Source of the DNA: Polaromonas sp. OV174
GTDB lineage: Bacteria > Pseudomonadota > Gammaproteobacteria > Burkholderiales > Burkholderiaceae_C
NCBI RefSeq assembly: GCF_900112285.1
Contig: NZ_FOKZ01000015.1
Span: 49,877-113,876 of the forward strand
Length of the DNA stretch: 64,000 nt
Direction: 5' to 3'
Shown: piece by piece, positions 1 to 8,580 of the stretch
How positions within the stretch are numbered: the stretch's first letter is position 1
Layout: the number at the start of each line of letters is the position of its first letter
Notes under the pieces: generated by a model
The model's database searches: none
Seen by the model: the letters and a program-made list of their open reading frames with translations, nothing else
Told to the model about the DNA's origin: nothing
Made by a program: the position numbers and the translations under genes

Positions 1-1
1 G

Positions 2-565
2 CATGTGGCCTTGGTGACCGATTCTGGCGCGCTGCCGTTTCCCGAGAGCAGCCTTGACCTGGTGGTGTTGCCGCACACGCTGGAGCTTAGCAGCGATCCC
101 CATGCTACCTTGCGCGAGGTCGAGCGGGTGCTGGTTCCCGAAGGGCGTGTGGTCATCAGCGGGCTGAATCCGGCCAGTCTGTGGGGTTTGCGTCAGCGGC
201 GCGGCCACCTTTATCAGGGCTTGGGATCTGACAAGCTGTTTTTACCCAGAACCGGCGAGTTCATAGGCTACTGGCGTCTTCGTGACTGGCTGAGGCTGCT
301 CAACTTTGAGGTAGAGTCGGGGCGCTTTGGCTGTTACAGGCCGGCACTGACCAGTCAGAAATGGCTGAATCGTTTCGACTGGATGGACGCGGCCGGTGAG
401 CGCTGGTGGCCTATTTTTGGCGCCGTTTATTTTTTGACGGCGGTCAAGCGGGTGCGCGGCATGCGTCTGCTGGAGCCCAGCTGGAAGACGCGTAAAGTGC
501 CGGCGGCCGCACCATCCGCGGTGGCAAACAAAGAGTCGGCCGACCGCTCAGGGCCGCAAACCTGA
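2..565 (+). CDS. SAM-dependent methyltransferase, 5' end cut off by the window
   Basis: This is the C-terminal part of a class I, type 11-like methyltransferase; the true start lies left of the window. The visible protein begins inside the Rossmann fold: the strand-turn ending in FPESSLDLVVLPHTLE and the following helix (HATLREVERVLVPEGRVVISG) are the usual post-motif II/III segment of this family. The SAM-binding glycine motif is not in the window. The last 25 or so residues are a low-complexity Ala/Ser tail. It lies 52 bases upstream of rnhA on the same strand, an arrangement I know from other betaproteobacteria, where such a gene sits between gloB and rnhA. The substrate cannot be named. 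Confidence 0.8.
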   Translation, partial: HVALVTDSGALPFPESSLDLVVLPHTLELSSDPHATLREVERVLVPEGRVVISGLNPASLWGLRQRRGHLYQGLGSDKLFLPRTGEFIGYWRLRDWLRLLNFEVESGRFGCYRPALTSQKWLNRFDWMDAAGERWWPIFGAVYFLTAVKRVRGMRLLEPSWKTRKVPAAAPSAVANKESADRSGPQT

Positions 566-617
566 CTTTTAAACATCTAAACATCACCAGGCATAGGCCT
601 GAAATTCAAAACAACGC

Positions 618-1094
618 ATGACCGATTTATCAACAGGCACAACACAACAACAGGTGGTGATTTACACCGATGGCGCCTGCAAGGGCAATCCCGGACCGGG
701 TGGCTGGGGCGCATTGCTGAGCATGGGCGGCACAGAGAAAGAGCTGTTTGGCGGCGAGCTGGGTACCACCAACAATCGCATGGAAATGACGGCTGTCATC
801 GAGGCGCTGGCCGCGCTTAAACGGCCTTGCAGCGTCACGCTCTACCTGGACAGCGAGTATGTGCGCAAAGGCATTACCGAGTGGATTCACGGCTGGAAAG
901 CCAGGGGCTGGCGCACCGCAGCCAAGGCGCCGGTCAAGAACGTCGACTTGTGGCAGCGGCTCGATGGGCTGGTGGCCTCCAGCGGTCACAAGATCGATTG
1001 GCGCTGGGTCAAGGGCCATGCCGGCGACCCCGGTAATGAGCGCGCCGATGCCCTGGCCAACAAGGGCGTGGAACGGGCCTTGGGTCGCCTCTGA
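618..1094 (+). CDS. rnhA: Ribonuclease HI
   Basis: RNase HI cleaves the RNA strand of RNA-DNA hybrids in the cytoplasm. The 158-residue length is normal. The catalytic carboxylates are visible: Asp18 in [14 protein letters not shown], Glu56 in NNRMEMTA, Asp78 in YLDSEY and Asp145 in NERADALA, with the conserved His135 in the flexible loop (KGHAG). The chosen ATG is the first in frame; about eight polar residues precede the first beta strand. A long overlapping reading frame on the other strand has no recognisable protein content. Confidence 0.97.
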   Translation: MTDLSTGTTQQQVVIYTDGACKGNPGPGGWGALLSMGGTEKELFGGELGTTNNRMEMTAVIEALAALKRPCSVTLYLDSEYVRKGITEWIHGWKARGWRTAAKAPVKNVDLWQRLDGLVASSGHKIDWRWVKGHAGDPGNERADALANKGVERALGRL

Positions 1095-1265
1095 AGCGTC
1101 AGACGGCGGCGTTGCGGCCCGGCGGGCCAGGTCGTTTGGTAAAGGCACTGTAAAGCTGGCCTGGAGCCCATACTGTCATGCGCTGAAATGCTGCGGCAGT
1201 CATGGCGTCCTGCTACATTGGAAGTTTGTTTCGTTTTATAACAAGTCACTCTTTCTAGCTCTTAC

Positions 1266-2564
1266 ATGGCATCAAAAGCAATTTATACCGTGGTCGCCAT
1301 TGCAGGTATTGCAGCGGCTTCCGGCGCTGCCTGGTGGTACCAGAAACCCCACACCAAAGATGGCGCCAGGGGGGCTTCGACGGCGGCCGCGCCAGCGTCT
1401 GCCAACGGTGGCGGCGCCAGCAAGTCGCCTTCGGTAGAGGTTGCCAAGGTGGAGCTGAGCCGGCTTGTCGATGACACCCAGGCGGTCGGCAGCTTGCGTT
1501 CGCGTCGGGGCGTGGTGCTGCGTCCGGAAGTCAGCGGGCGCATCACGCAGCTCAATTTCACCGACGGCCAGCGGGTGCGCAAAGGCCAGTTGCTGGTGCA
1601 GTTTGACGACCAGCTGCAGCTGGCGCAAGTTCAGCAAAGTCAGGCCGAACTGTCGATTGCCCAGGCCAACCAGAAGCGCAACCAGGAGCTGGTGGCGCAA
1701 AACTTCATCAGCCAGCGCTCGCTGGATGAAAGTGCCGCCAACTTGCAGGTGGCCCAGGCCAAGCTTGCCCTGGCCAAGGCCACAGCGGCGCGGCTGAAAA
1801 TCATCGCGCCGTTTGACGGCATCGCCGGTATTCGCCAGGTCAACGTCGGCGACTATCTAAAGGACGGCTCCGACATTGTCAATATCGAAGACATCGAAGC
1901 CATGTATGTGGATTTCCGTCTCCCCGAGCGTTATCAATCCAAGGTCAAGCGCGGCCAGACCGCCGTGCTGGGCATTGATGCGCTGCCCGGCCGTAGCTAC
2001 ACCGCGCAAATCCAGGCCATAGATCCCCTGATTGATGCCAACGGGCGTTCCGTCGGCATTCGCGCCTGCATAGACAACCGTCAGCTGCAGCTGCGCCCTG
2101 GCATGTTTGCCCGCGTCAACACTGTTTTTGGCGTGCGTGACAACGCGCGCGTGATTCCCGAAGAGGCCATTGTTCCGCAGGGCGGCAAGCAGTTTGTGAT
2201 CAAGCTGCTGGAGGGCCAGAGCGAAGGGACCCGGACGACCCAACGTGTGGAGGTCAAGGTCGGCTTGCGCAGCCCCGGCAAGGTTGAAATCCTGGCAGGG
2301 CTGGAGCCGGGCGACACCGTGGTGACAAGCGGCCAGCAGCGGGTGCAGCGCGACGGCACCACAGTCAAGGTGGTGGACCTGGCAAGCACCCGTGCGGCGA
2401 GTCCGGCCGCTGCCGTCGAATCGCCTCAGACGGCGCCGGCCGCCGCCGTCATCTCCGGCCCCAACCCCTGCGGTGTGGTGGTGTCAGAGGCGCCAGCCCC
2501 GGCTCGCAGCACTGCTATCCCAGAGCGTGGCCCCGCCAATGTGGCCGCACGCAATCCGGCCTGA
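1266..2564 (+). CDS. RND efflux periplasmic adaptor (membrane fusion protein)
   Basis: This is the periplasmic adaptor of a tripartite RND exporter. An N-terminal hydrophobic segment (about residues 4-24) anchors or exports it. It is followed by a low-complexity Ala/Gly linker, the first half of a lipoyl domain (GSLRSRRGVVLRPEVSGRI), an alpha-helical hairpin rich in Gln/Ala (about 120-175), the second lipoyl half (IIAPFDGIAGIRQVNVGDY), a beta-barrel, and a membrane-proximal domain ending near LEPGDTVVTSGQQRVQRDG. The last 55 residues are a Pro/Ala-rich tail. Its permease follows 45 bases downstream. No outer-membrane channel gene is adjacent, so a TolC-type partner elsewhere is inferred. The substrate is unknown. 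Confidence 0.93.
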   Translation: MASKAIYTVVAIAGIAAASGAAWWYQKPHTKDGARGASTAAAPASANGGGASKSPSVEVAKVELSRLVDDTQAVGSLRSRRGVVLRPEVSGRITQLNFTDGQRVRKGQLLVQFDDQLQLAQVQQSQAELSIAQANQKRNQELVAQNFISQRSLDESAANLQVAQAKLALAKATAARLKIIAPFDGIAGIRQVNVGDYLKDGSDIVNIEDIEAMYVDFRLPERYQSKVKRGQTAVLGIDALPGRSYTAQIQAIDPLIDANGRSVGIRACIDNRQLQLRPGMFARVNTVFGVRDNARVIPEEAIVPQGGKQFVIKLLEGQSEGTRTTQRVEVKVGLRSPGKVEILAGLEPGDTVVTSGQQRVQRDGTTVKVVDLASTRAASPAAAVESPQTAPAAAVISGPNPCGVVVSEAPAPARSTAIPERGPANVAARNPA

Positions 2565-2609
2565 GCCGGAGCTTCATCTAAATCTGAGTGATTGACGTAA
2601 CAGCCCCCT

Positions 2610-5600
2610 ATGCAACTCGCTGAAGTTTCCATACGCCGTCCGGTGTTTGCCACCGTACTGTCGCTGCTCATCGTGTTGGTAGGTGCGGTGAGCTTTAACC
2701 GGCTCACCGTCCGCGAATACCCCAAGATTGACGAGCCGGTGGTGACCGTGAGCGTGCGCTACGCCGGCGCTTCGGCCGAGGTGATCGAGTCCCAGGTGAC
2801 CAAGCCGCTGGAAGATTCCATTGCCGGCATTGATGGCGTGGACGTCATCACCTCCATCAGCCGCGCCGACCAGGCCCAGATCAGCGTGCGCTTCCGGCTG
2901 GAAAAAGACGCCGACTCCGCAGCTGCCGAGGTGCGCGACCGTACCTCGCGTGTGCGCAACCGCCTGCCGCAAGCGATTGAGGAGCCAGTGATCGCCAAGG
3001 TTGAGGCCGATGCCTTTCCCGTCATCCAGCTGGCGTTTTCCAGCGAGTCGATGACGCCGCTGCAAATCAACGACCTGGTCAATCGCATCGTCAAGCCGCG
3101 CCTGCAGACCGTCACCGGCGTGGCCGATGTGCGGATTTATGGCGAGCGCAAATACGCCATGCGGGTCTGGCTGGATACCGACAAGCTGGCGGCCTACCGA
3201 CTCACCACGCAGGATGTTGAAGATGCGATTCGCCGCAGCAACCTCGAGTTGCCAGCCGGACGCATTGAATCGCAGCAACGCGAATTCAGCGTGACCTCGC
3301 AGACCGACCTGATCAAGCCGGCCCAGTTCGGCGAGATCGTGATCAAGAACGTCAACGGCTTTTCCGTCAAGGTGCACGATGTGGCCCGGGTCGAGGAGGG
3401 GGCTGCCGATTCCCGCACGGCCGTGCGCCTGAATGGCCGCTCTGCGGTGGCGGTCGGCATCATTCGCCAGGCAACGGCCAATCCGCTGGATTTGTCCAAG
3501 GGCGTGCAGGAAGCCTTTCCAAAACTCAGAGCTGATCTGCCTTCGGACATGCTGATCGACATTGCCAATGACAACTCGGTCTTCATTGACCGTTCGGTCA
3601 AAAACGTCTATCAGACCATTGGCGAGGCCGTGGTGCTGGTGGCGCTGGTGATCTTTGTATTCTTGCGCACCATGCGGGCGTCCATCATTCCCCTGGTCAC
3701 GATTCCCGTCAGCCTGATCGGCACCTTTGCCCTGATGGCGCTGGCCGGCTTCACCATCAACACGCTCACCCTGCTGGCGCTGGTGCTGGCCATCGGCCTG
3801 GTGGTGGACGATGCCATCGTGATGCTGGAAAACATCTTTCGTCACATTGAAGAAGGCATGGATCCTTTTTCCGCCGGTATCAAGGGCGCCCGCGAAATTG
3901 GCTTTGCCATCATCACCATGACCGCCACCTTGGTGGCGGTGTATGCGCCGCTGGCTTTCACGCCGGGGCGTACCGGCCGGCTGTTTGTGGAGTTTGCGCT
4001 GGCGCTGGCCGGCGCCGTGGTGGTGTCGGGCTTTGTGGCGCTGACGCTCACGCCCATGCTTTGCACGCAACTGCTCAAGCACAACCCAGAGCCGAATCGT
4101 TTTGACCGCGGTATGGAGCGCTTGTTGACCGCCATCTCCGACCGCTATGGCGCCGCGCTGCGCTGGGTCATCACGGCGCGCTACCAGTTGCCGGCTGAAG
4201 AGCGGGGGCTGGGCCAACGGGTCAAGGGTTTTGTGTTGCAAGCACGCTGGATCGTGCTCGGCATCATGCTGCTCAGCGCCTTGGCGATTTCGTTGGTGTT
4301 CCCGACCATGAAGCAGGAACTCTCGCCCATGGAAGACCGCGGCGTGATTCTGGCCAGCGTCAACGCGCCCGATGGCGCCACCCTGGACTACACCGACCGT
4401 TATGCCAAGGCGCTGGAAAAAATGGGTCAGCCCTTCAAGGAGTTCGACCGCATTTTCGCCAACGTCGGCAACCCCACGGTGGCGCAGGCCAGCGTGGTCT
4501 ACCGCACGGTTGACTGGGACGAACGCAAGCGTTCCACCATGGAGATGGCGCGCGAGCTGCAACCCAAGTTCAATGCGCTGCCCGGCGTCACGGCTTTCCC
4601 GATCACGCCGCCTTCGCTGGGCCAGGGCTTTCGCGAACGGCCGCTCAATTTTGTGATCCAGACCTCGGACAGCTACCAGAATCTGAACATCGTGGTGCGC
4701 CAGATGCTGGACGAAATTGCCAAAAACCCCGGCATTGTGTCGCCCGATGTGGATTTGCGACTGAACAAGCCCGAGCTGCGCATCGAGGTCGAGCGCGACA
4801 AGGCGGCCGATCTGGGGGTCAGCGTCGAGGTGGTGGCCAAGGCGATAGAAACCCTGCTGGGCGGCCGCAACGTCACCCGTTACAAGCGCGACGCCGAGCA
4901 GTACGACGTGGTGGTGCAGACCGAGGCCAGCGGCCGCAGCACGCCCGAGGACATTGACCGCATCTATGTGCGCGGCCGCAACGATGCCATGATCCCGCTG
5001 TCGGCACTGGTCAAGGTGCGCGAAAGCGTGTCGCCGCGCGAGCTGAACCACTTCGGCCAGCGCCGCTCGGTGTCCATCACGGCCAGCCTGGCTGCAGACT
5101 ACTCCCTCGGCGAGGCCCTCAAGTTCATGGACCAGACCGCCGCCAAGGTACTCAAGACCGGCTACAGCACCGACCTGAATGGCACCTCGCGCGAGTTCAA
5201 GAATTCGCAGGGCGCGCTGGCCATTGTGTTCGTGCTGGCACTGGTGTTTATTTTCCTGGTGCTGTCGGCGCAGTTCGAGAGTTTTATCGATCCGCTGGTG
5301 ATCATGCTGTCGGTGCCGCTGTCCATGATTGGCGCGCTGCTGGCGCTGAAGTGGAGCGGTGGTTCGCTCAATGTGTATTCACAGATTGGCCTGATCACGC
5401 TGGTAGGCCTGATCACCAAGCACGGCATTTTGATTGTGGAGTTCACCAATCAGTTGCGCGGGCAGGGCATGGAGATGATTGATGCGTTGGTGAAGGCTTC
5501 TTCCCAGCGTTTGCGCCCCATCCTGATGACCACCGGGGCCATGGTGCTGGGCGCCTTGCCACTGGCCATGGCGCATGGCGCCGGTGCCGAAAGCCGCCAG

Positions 5601-5774
5601 CAGATCGGCTGGGTCATTGTGGGCGGCATGTCGCTGGGCACCTTGCTCACGGTGTTTGTTGTGCCCACCATGTATTCCCTGTTTGCCCGCAAGGCTGTGC
5701 CGGGCGCCAACCAGGCGGTTGCCAAGGAGCAGCCGGAGGCTCACACTGAGTACCCGGAGTACGTCACGAAATAG
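2610..5774 (+). CDS. RND multidrug-type efflux permease (HAE1-like)
   Basis: This is the inner-membrane proton-antiport pump of the RND superfamily. At 1054 residues it has the standard length and layout: TM1 at the extreme N-terminus, a large periplasmic loop, TM2-6 (from about residue 335, with DDAIVMLENIFRHIEEG), a second periplasmic loop, and TM8-12 (about 870-1020). The proton-relay Asp residues of TM4 (GLVVDDAIVMLEN) are present, and the TM10-side motif GLITKHGILIVEFTNQL is typical of AcrB/MexB relatives. It starts with the usual MQLAEVSIRRPVFATVLS. It is probably co-transcribed with the adaptor upstream. The sequence does not reveal the substrate. Confidence 0.95.
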   Translation: MQLAEVSIRRPVFATVLSLLIVLVGAVSFNRLTVREYPKIDEPVVTVSVRYAGASAEVIESQVTKPLEDSIAGIDGVDVITSISRADQAQISVRFRLEKDADSAAAEVRDRTSRVRNRLPQAIEEPVIAKVEADAFPVIQLAFSSESMTPLQINDLVNRIVKPRLQTVTGVADVRIYGERKYAMRVWLDTDKLAAYRLTTQDVEDAIRRSNLELPAGRIESQQREFSVTSQTDLIKPAQFGEIVIKNVNGFSVKVHDVARVEEGAADSRTAVRLNGRSAVAVGIIRQATANPLDLSKGVQEAFPKLRADLPSDMLIDIANDNSVFIDRSVKNVYQTIGEAVVLVALVIFVFLRTMRASIIPLVTIPVSLIGTFALMALAGFTINTLTLLALVLAIGLVVDDAIVMLENIFRHIEEGMDPFSAGIKGAREIGFAIITMTATLVAVYAPLAFTPGRTGRLFVEFALALAGAVVVSGFVALTLTPMLCTQLLKHNPEPNRFDRGMERLLTAISDRYGAALRWVITARYQLPAEERGLGQRVKGFVLQARWIVLGIMLLSALAISLVFPTMKQELSPMEDRGVILASVNAPDGATLDYTDRYAKALEKMGQPFKEFDRIFANVGNPTVAQASVVYRTVDWDERKRSTMEMARELQPKFNALPGVTAFPITPPSLGQGFRERPLNFVIQTSDSYQNLNIVVRQMLDEIAKNPGIVSPDVDLRLNKPELRIEVERDKAADLGVSVEVVAKAIETLLGGRNVTRYKRDAEQYDVVVQTEASGRSTPEDIDRIYVRGRNDAMIPLSALVKVRESVSPRELNHFGQRRSVSITASLAADYSLGEALKFMDQTAAKVLKTGYSTDLNGTSREFKNSQGALAIVFVLALVFIFLVLSAQFESFIDPLVIMLSVPLSMIGALLALKWSGGSLNVYSQIGLITLVGLITKHGILIVEFTNQLRGQGMEMIDALVKASSQRLRPILMTTGAMVLGALPLAMAHGAGAESRQQIGWVIVGGMSLGTLLTVFVVPTMYSLFARKAVPGANQAVAKEQPEAHTEYPEYVTK

Positions 5775-5805
5775 CCGGTACCGAACCCGGCAGGGGTATT
5801 GCGCC

Positions 5806-6075
5806 ATGCCCAGGGTTGAATTTGCCAGATCTCTGACCCGTCACCTGGTCTGCCCGCCCCAAGAGGTGGCGGCCACCAGCCTGCGCGCGGCGCTGGACGC
5901 GGCATTTGTCGCCGTGCCCGAGTTGCGCAGCTATGTGCTGGATGACCAGGGGGCGGTACGCAAACATGTGGCGGTGTTTATCAATGCCCAGATGATTGCC
6001 AGCCGCACCGATCTTGACATTGCGTTGCAAAGCGAAGACAAAGTCATGGTGATTCAGGCGTTGACTGGGGGTTGA
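5806..6075 (+). CDS. MoaD/ThiS-like small ubiquitin-fold protein
   Basis: This is an 89-residue protein with the features of the beta-grasp sulfur-carrier family: a short N-terminal strand, the central helix AATSLRAALDAAFVAVP, the segment YVLDDQGAVRKHVAVFING-like (here ending FINAQM), and the C-terminal sequence VMVIQALTGG. The terminal Gly-Gly is what a MoaD/ThiS-type protein needs for activation by an E1-like enzyme. I chose the ATG just before PRVEFA because it gives the family length; the open frame runs further upstream over the RND gene. It overlaps nothing and ends 14 bases before the BNR-repeat gene, so the two are probably one operon. It is not in an evident moa or thi operon, although Mo-cofactor genes lie convergently downstream. 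Its role is unknown. Confidence 0.8.
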   Translation: MPRVEFARSLTRHLVCPPQEVAATSLRAALDAAFVAVPELRSYVLDDQGAVRKHVAVFINAQMIASRTDLDIALQSEDKVMVIQALTGG

Positions 6076-6089
6076 TGCAGGAGGCTGAT

Positions 6090-7193
6090 ATGCAAAAGCT
6101 GTGGGTGGGTACACGCAAAGGGCTGTTTGTGGTGCAGGGCGGTGCGGGCCGCTGGCGCCTGGGTGAGCCGCATTTTGCCGGCGACCCGGTGACGCAGATC
6201 CTGCTCGACCCGCGCGAGGGCGCTTGCTACGCGGCGCTGCGCCTGGGGCATTTTGGCGCCAAGCTGCAAAAAAGCTGGGACGAGGGCGCCAGCTGGCAGG
6301 AGATTGCCGCGCCGGCTTTTCCGCCCAAGCCCACGCAGGGGCCCTGGAAGGACGATGCCACGCCCTGGAGTGTTGACCTGATCTGGAGCCTGGAGTCTGG
6401 GTCGGCTGCTTCCTCGCCCTCCGCCAGCACCCTGTGGGCGGGTTGCCTGCCCGCCGGGCTGTTCAGCTCGAATGACGGCGGCGTGAGCTGGCAACTGGCC
6501 GAGAGTCTGTGGGATCGTCCAGAACGCAAGGAATGGCAGGGCGGTGGCTATGACCATGCGGGTATTCACAGCATATTGATTGATCCACGCGATGCCAGCC
6601 ACCTCACCGTCGGTATTTCCTGCGGCGGCGTCTGGCAGAGCCGCGATGCGGGCCAGAGCTGGGTCAATACTTCGGCCGGTCTCAAGGCCGATTACATGCC
6701 GCCGGAAAGGCACGACGACCCCAACGTGCAGGACCCGCACCGCCTTGATCAGTGCCTAGGCGCGCCCGACGTGCTGTGGTTGCAGCACCACTGCGGTTTG
6801 TACCGCTCCAGCGACGGTGGCTTGCACTGGGAGGCGCTGGCCGCGCCGGCACCCAGCGGCTTTGGTTTTTGTGTCGCCGCGCACCCGAGCGACCCGCTGC
6901 GCGCCTGGGTGGTGCCGGCGCATTCGGACGCCAGGCGCATACCGGTTGATGGCCGCATGGTGGTGAATCAAAGCCTGGATGGCGGCGCCACGTTTGTCAG
7001 CCATACGACAGGCTTGCCGCAGCAAGATGCCTACCATCTGGTCTACCGCCACGCGCTGGCGGTGAGCGCCGATGGTCAAACCCTGGCCATGGGTTCGACC
7101 ACAGGCGGCTTGTGGCTTAGCGAGGACGGCGGGCAGGCATGGCTTTGCGTCTCGAATGACCTGCCGCCGATTGCGGTGCTGCGCTTGGCCTGA
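6090..7193 (+). CDS. BNR/sialidase-repeat beta-propeller protein
   Basis: The protein has repeated Asp-box (BNR) motifs of the S-x-D-x-G-x-x-W type: KSWDEGASWQE, SNDGGVSWQL, SRDAGQSWVN, SSDGGLHWEA, SLDGGATFV and SEDGGQAWLC, spread over about 367 residues. This predicts a six- or seven-bladed propeller like those of sialidases, photosystem assembly factor Ycf48 and VPS10. Automatic labels such as exo-alpha-sialidase overreach, because the Asp boxes are structural and I see no catalytic Arg triad. There is no signal peptide (it begins MQKLWVGTRKGLFVVQ), so it should be cytoplasmic. The ATG at 6090 is preferred over an in-frame TTG and ATG 15-18 bases upstream because AGGAGG lies six bases before it. 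It is coupled to the MoaD-like gene. Confidence 0.85.
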   Translation: MQKLWVGTRKGLFVVQGGAGRWRLGEPHFAGDPVTQILLDPREGACYAALRLGHFGAKLQKSWDEGASWQEIAAPAFPPKPTQGPWKDDATPWSVDLIWSLESGSAASSPSASTLWAGCLPAGLFSSNDGGVSWQLAESLWDRPERKEWQGGGYDHAGIHSILIDPRDASHLTVGISCGGVWQSRDAGQSWVNTSAGLKADYMPPERHDDPNVQDPHRLDQCLGAPDVLWLQHHCGLYRSSDGGLHWEALAAPAPSGFGFCVAAHPSDPLRAWVVPAHSDARRIPVDGRMVVNQSLDGGATFVSHTTGLPQQDAYHLVYRHALAVSADGQTLAMGSTTGGLWLSEDGGQAWLCVSNDLPPIAVLRLA

Positions 7194-7213
7194 GGTCATT
7201 TGACGGCAAAGGT

Positions 7214-8572
7214 TCAGCTGGCGCCCTCAAACATCAGCACATCGACCTCATCGCCCACCGCCACATTGCCCTGGCTGTGGTGCAACACCATCAGGCCATT
7301 GGCTTCGGCCATGGAGCGCAGCACGCCAGAGCCCTGGCTGCCGGTGGTCTTGACTTGCAAACCGCCATCGGGGCCGTTGGACACCCAGCCGCGCTGGTAT
7401 TCGGTGCGGCCCGGCTTCTTGCGTATGGCCTCGGTGCTGCGGGCCTTGAGCAGCGGCGCCGGCGCTGCGCTGGCGCCCATCATTTGCAGCAGGGCCGGGC
7501 GCACAAAGGCCAGAAAAGTCACCATCACCGCCACCGGATTCCCGGGTAAACCGAACAGGATGGCACCGTTCGGGTTGCTATGAGTTTGGTAGCTTCTTGC
7601 GCTCGCTGTTATTGGGCTGGAGCCCGATTTTTCTTGAGAAATCCGGCCCACGGCCATGGGGCGGCCGGGTCGCATGGCAATGCGCCAGAAGGCCACATCG
7701 CCCAGTTTTTTCATCATGGCCTTGGTGTAGTCGGCCTCGCCTACGCTGACGCCGCCCGAGGTGATGACCGCGTCGGCCCGCATGGCGGCCTCGGTAAATG
7801 CCGCTTCCAGCAGCGCCGGGTCGTCCGCCACCACACCCATGTCAATGATCTGGCAGCCCAAGCTGCTGAGCAGACCGAAGACGGTGTAGCGGTTGCTGTC
7901 ATAGACTGCGCCCTCGCGCGGCGCTTCGCCCAGCGACAAAATTTCGTCGCCGGTGGAGAAATAGGCCACCCGCAGCGGCCGCCAGCATGTCAAGGTTTTA
8001 AGGCCCAAAGAGGCTGCTAGCCCAAGACGAGCGGGCGTAAGCAGCTCACCTTTTTGTAGTGCCGGCCGGTCTTGCATGAGGTCCTCGCCACGCAGGCGAC
8101 GGTTGTCGCCGGGATTGAGCAGGCCGGCGGGAATGCAGATGCGACCGTCTTCGATCACAGTGACAAACTCCTGCGGCACCACCGTGTCCAATCCCTGCGG
8201 CATGATGGCGCCCGTCATGATCTTGACGCACTGGCCGGGCTTGACTAGGCTGTTGCTGCCTTGCCAGGCCTTGCCGGCCAGCGCGGTTCCAGCCAGCACC
8301 ACCAAGTCCAGCGGGTTGTCGGCGCTCAATTGGCCGCCGTCAAAGGCATAGCCGTCCATGGCCGAGTTGTCGTGTGGCGGCACATCGAAGGGCGAAATGA
8401 CGTCTGCGGCCAGCACCCGGCCAAAGGCTTCGAACAGGGGCAGCTCGACGGCATCTTGCACCGGGCTCACCAGCCTGGACAGGAAATCCTGCACTTGCGC
8501 GGCCGACATGGCCTGCGGGTCGTAGCCTTGCAGTTCGGCGGCGATTTGCTGGAGTGTTTTTACGGCGGGCAT
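7214..8572 (-). CDS. moeA: Molybdopterin molybdenumtransferase MoeA
   Basis: MoeA inserts molybdate into adenylylated molybdopterin to form molybdenum cofactor. Family landmarks are clear: PFDVPPHDNSAMDGYAF near the N-terminus, the KIMTGAIMPQGLDTVVPQE segment, STGDEI, the YDSNRY motif, TSGGVSVGEADYTK and LFGLPGNPVAV. The protein is 452 residues, longer than usual by about 25. The excess (about residues 312-333, SQEKSGSSPITASARSY and neighbours) is encoded by an inserted dispersed repeat just before GAILFGLPGNP. A second repeat-like stretch encodes the conserved LLTPARLGLAASLG segment. It is the last gene of the moaA-mobA-moeA run and ends 20 bases from the convergent BNR gene. Confidence 0.95.
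   Translation of the reverse strand: MPAVKTLQQIAAELQGYDPQAMSAAQVQDFLSRLVSPVQDAVELPLFEAFGRVLAADVISPFDVPPHDNSAMDGYAFDGGQLSADNPLDLVVLAGTALAGKAWQGSNSLVKPGQCVKIMTGAIMPQGLDTVVPQEFVTVIEDGRICIPAGLLNPGDNRRLRGEDLMQDRPALQKGELLTPARLGLAASLGLKTLTCWRPLRVAYFSTGDEILSLGEAPREGAVYDSNRYTVFGLLSSLGCQIIDMGVVADDPALLEAAFTEAAMRADAVITSGGVSVGEADYTKAMMKKLGDVAFWRIAMRPGRPMAVGRISQEKSGSSPITASARSYQTHSNPNGAILFGLPGNPVAVMVTFLAFVRPALLQMMGASAAPAPLLKARSTEAIRKKPGRTEYQRGWVSNGPDGGLQVKTTGSQGSGVLRSMAEANGLMVLHHSQGNVAVGDEVDVLMFEGAS
7575..7638 (+). repeat. Repeat family A copy inside moeA
   Basis: A 17-nt core (GCTATGAGTTTGGTAGC, from 7577) is followed by a GC-rich middle with GGGCTGGAGCCC and a T-rich end. It matches copies at 16551, 21651, 38804 and 41277. 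It lies in frame in moeA and adds about 21 residues before the LFGLPGNP motif. Confidence 0.8.
8001..8060 (-). repeat. Repeat family A-like copy within a conserved moeA motif
   Basis: Read on the minus strand, this stretch contains AGCTGCTTACGCCCG followed by GGGCTAGCAGCC, nearly the same as the tail of the copy at 16551-16614. It encodes the ordinary MoeA residues LLTPARLGLAASLG, but with local codons (CTT, CGT, CTA, TCT) that are more AT-rich than the flanks. Overwriting by repeat sequence or coincidence are both possible. Confidence 0.5.
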
Positions 8573-8580
8573 GGGTAGTT

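Noticed and set aside
1095..1265. Terminator between rnhA and the RND adaptor gene
   Set aside because: A short GGCCCGGCGGGCC hairpin exists at about 1117, but no T run follows it.
2574..5051. An 825-codon open frame on the minus strand opposite the RND permease
   Set aside because: It is His/Gln/Arg-rich, has no domain, and mirrors a well-supported gene. Long antisense frames are expected opposite GC-rich coding DNA.
6090..7193. Sialidase activity for the BNR-repeat protein
   Set aside because: Asp boxes are structural. I could not find the catalytic Arg triad or Tyr/Glu pair, and there is no signal peptide.
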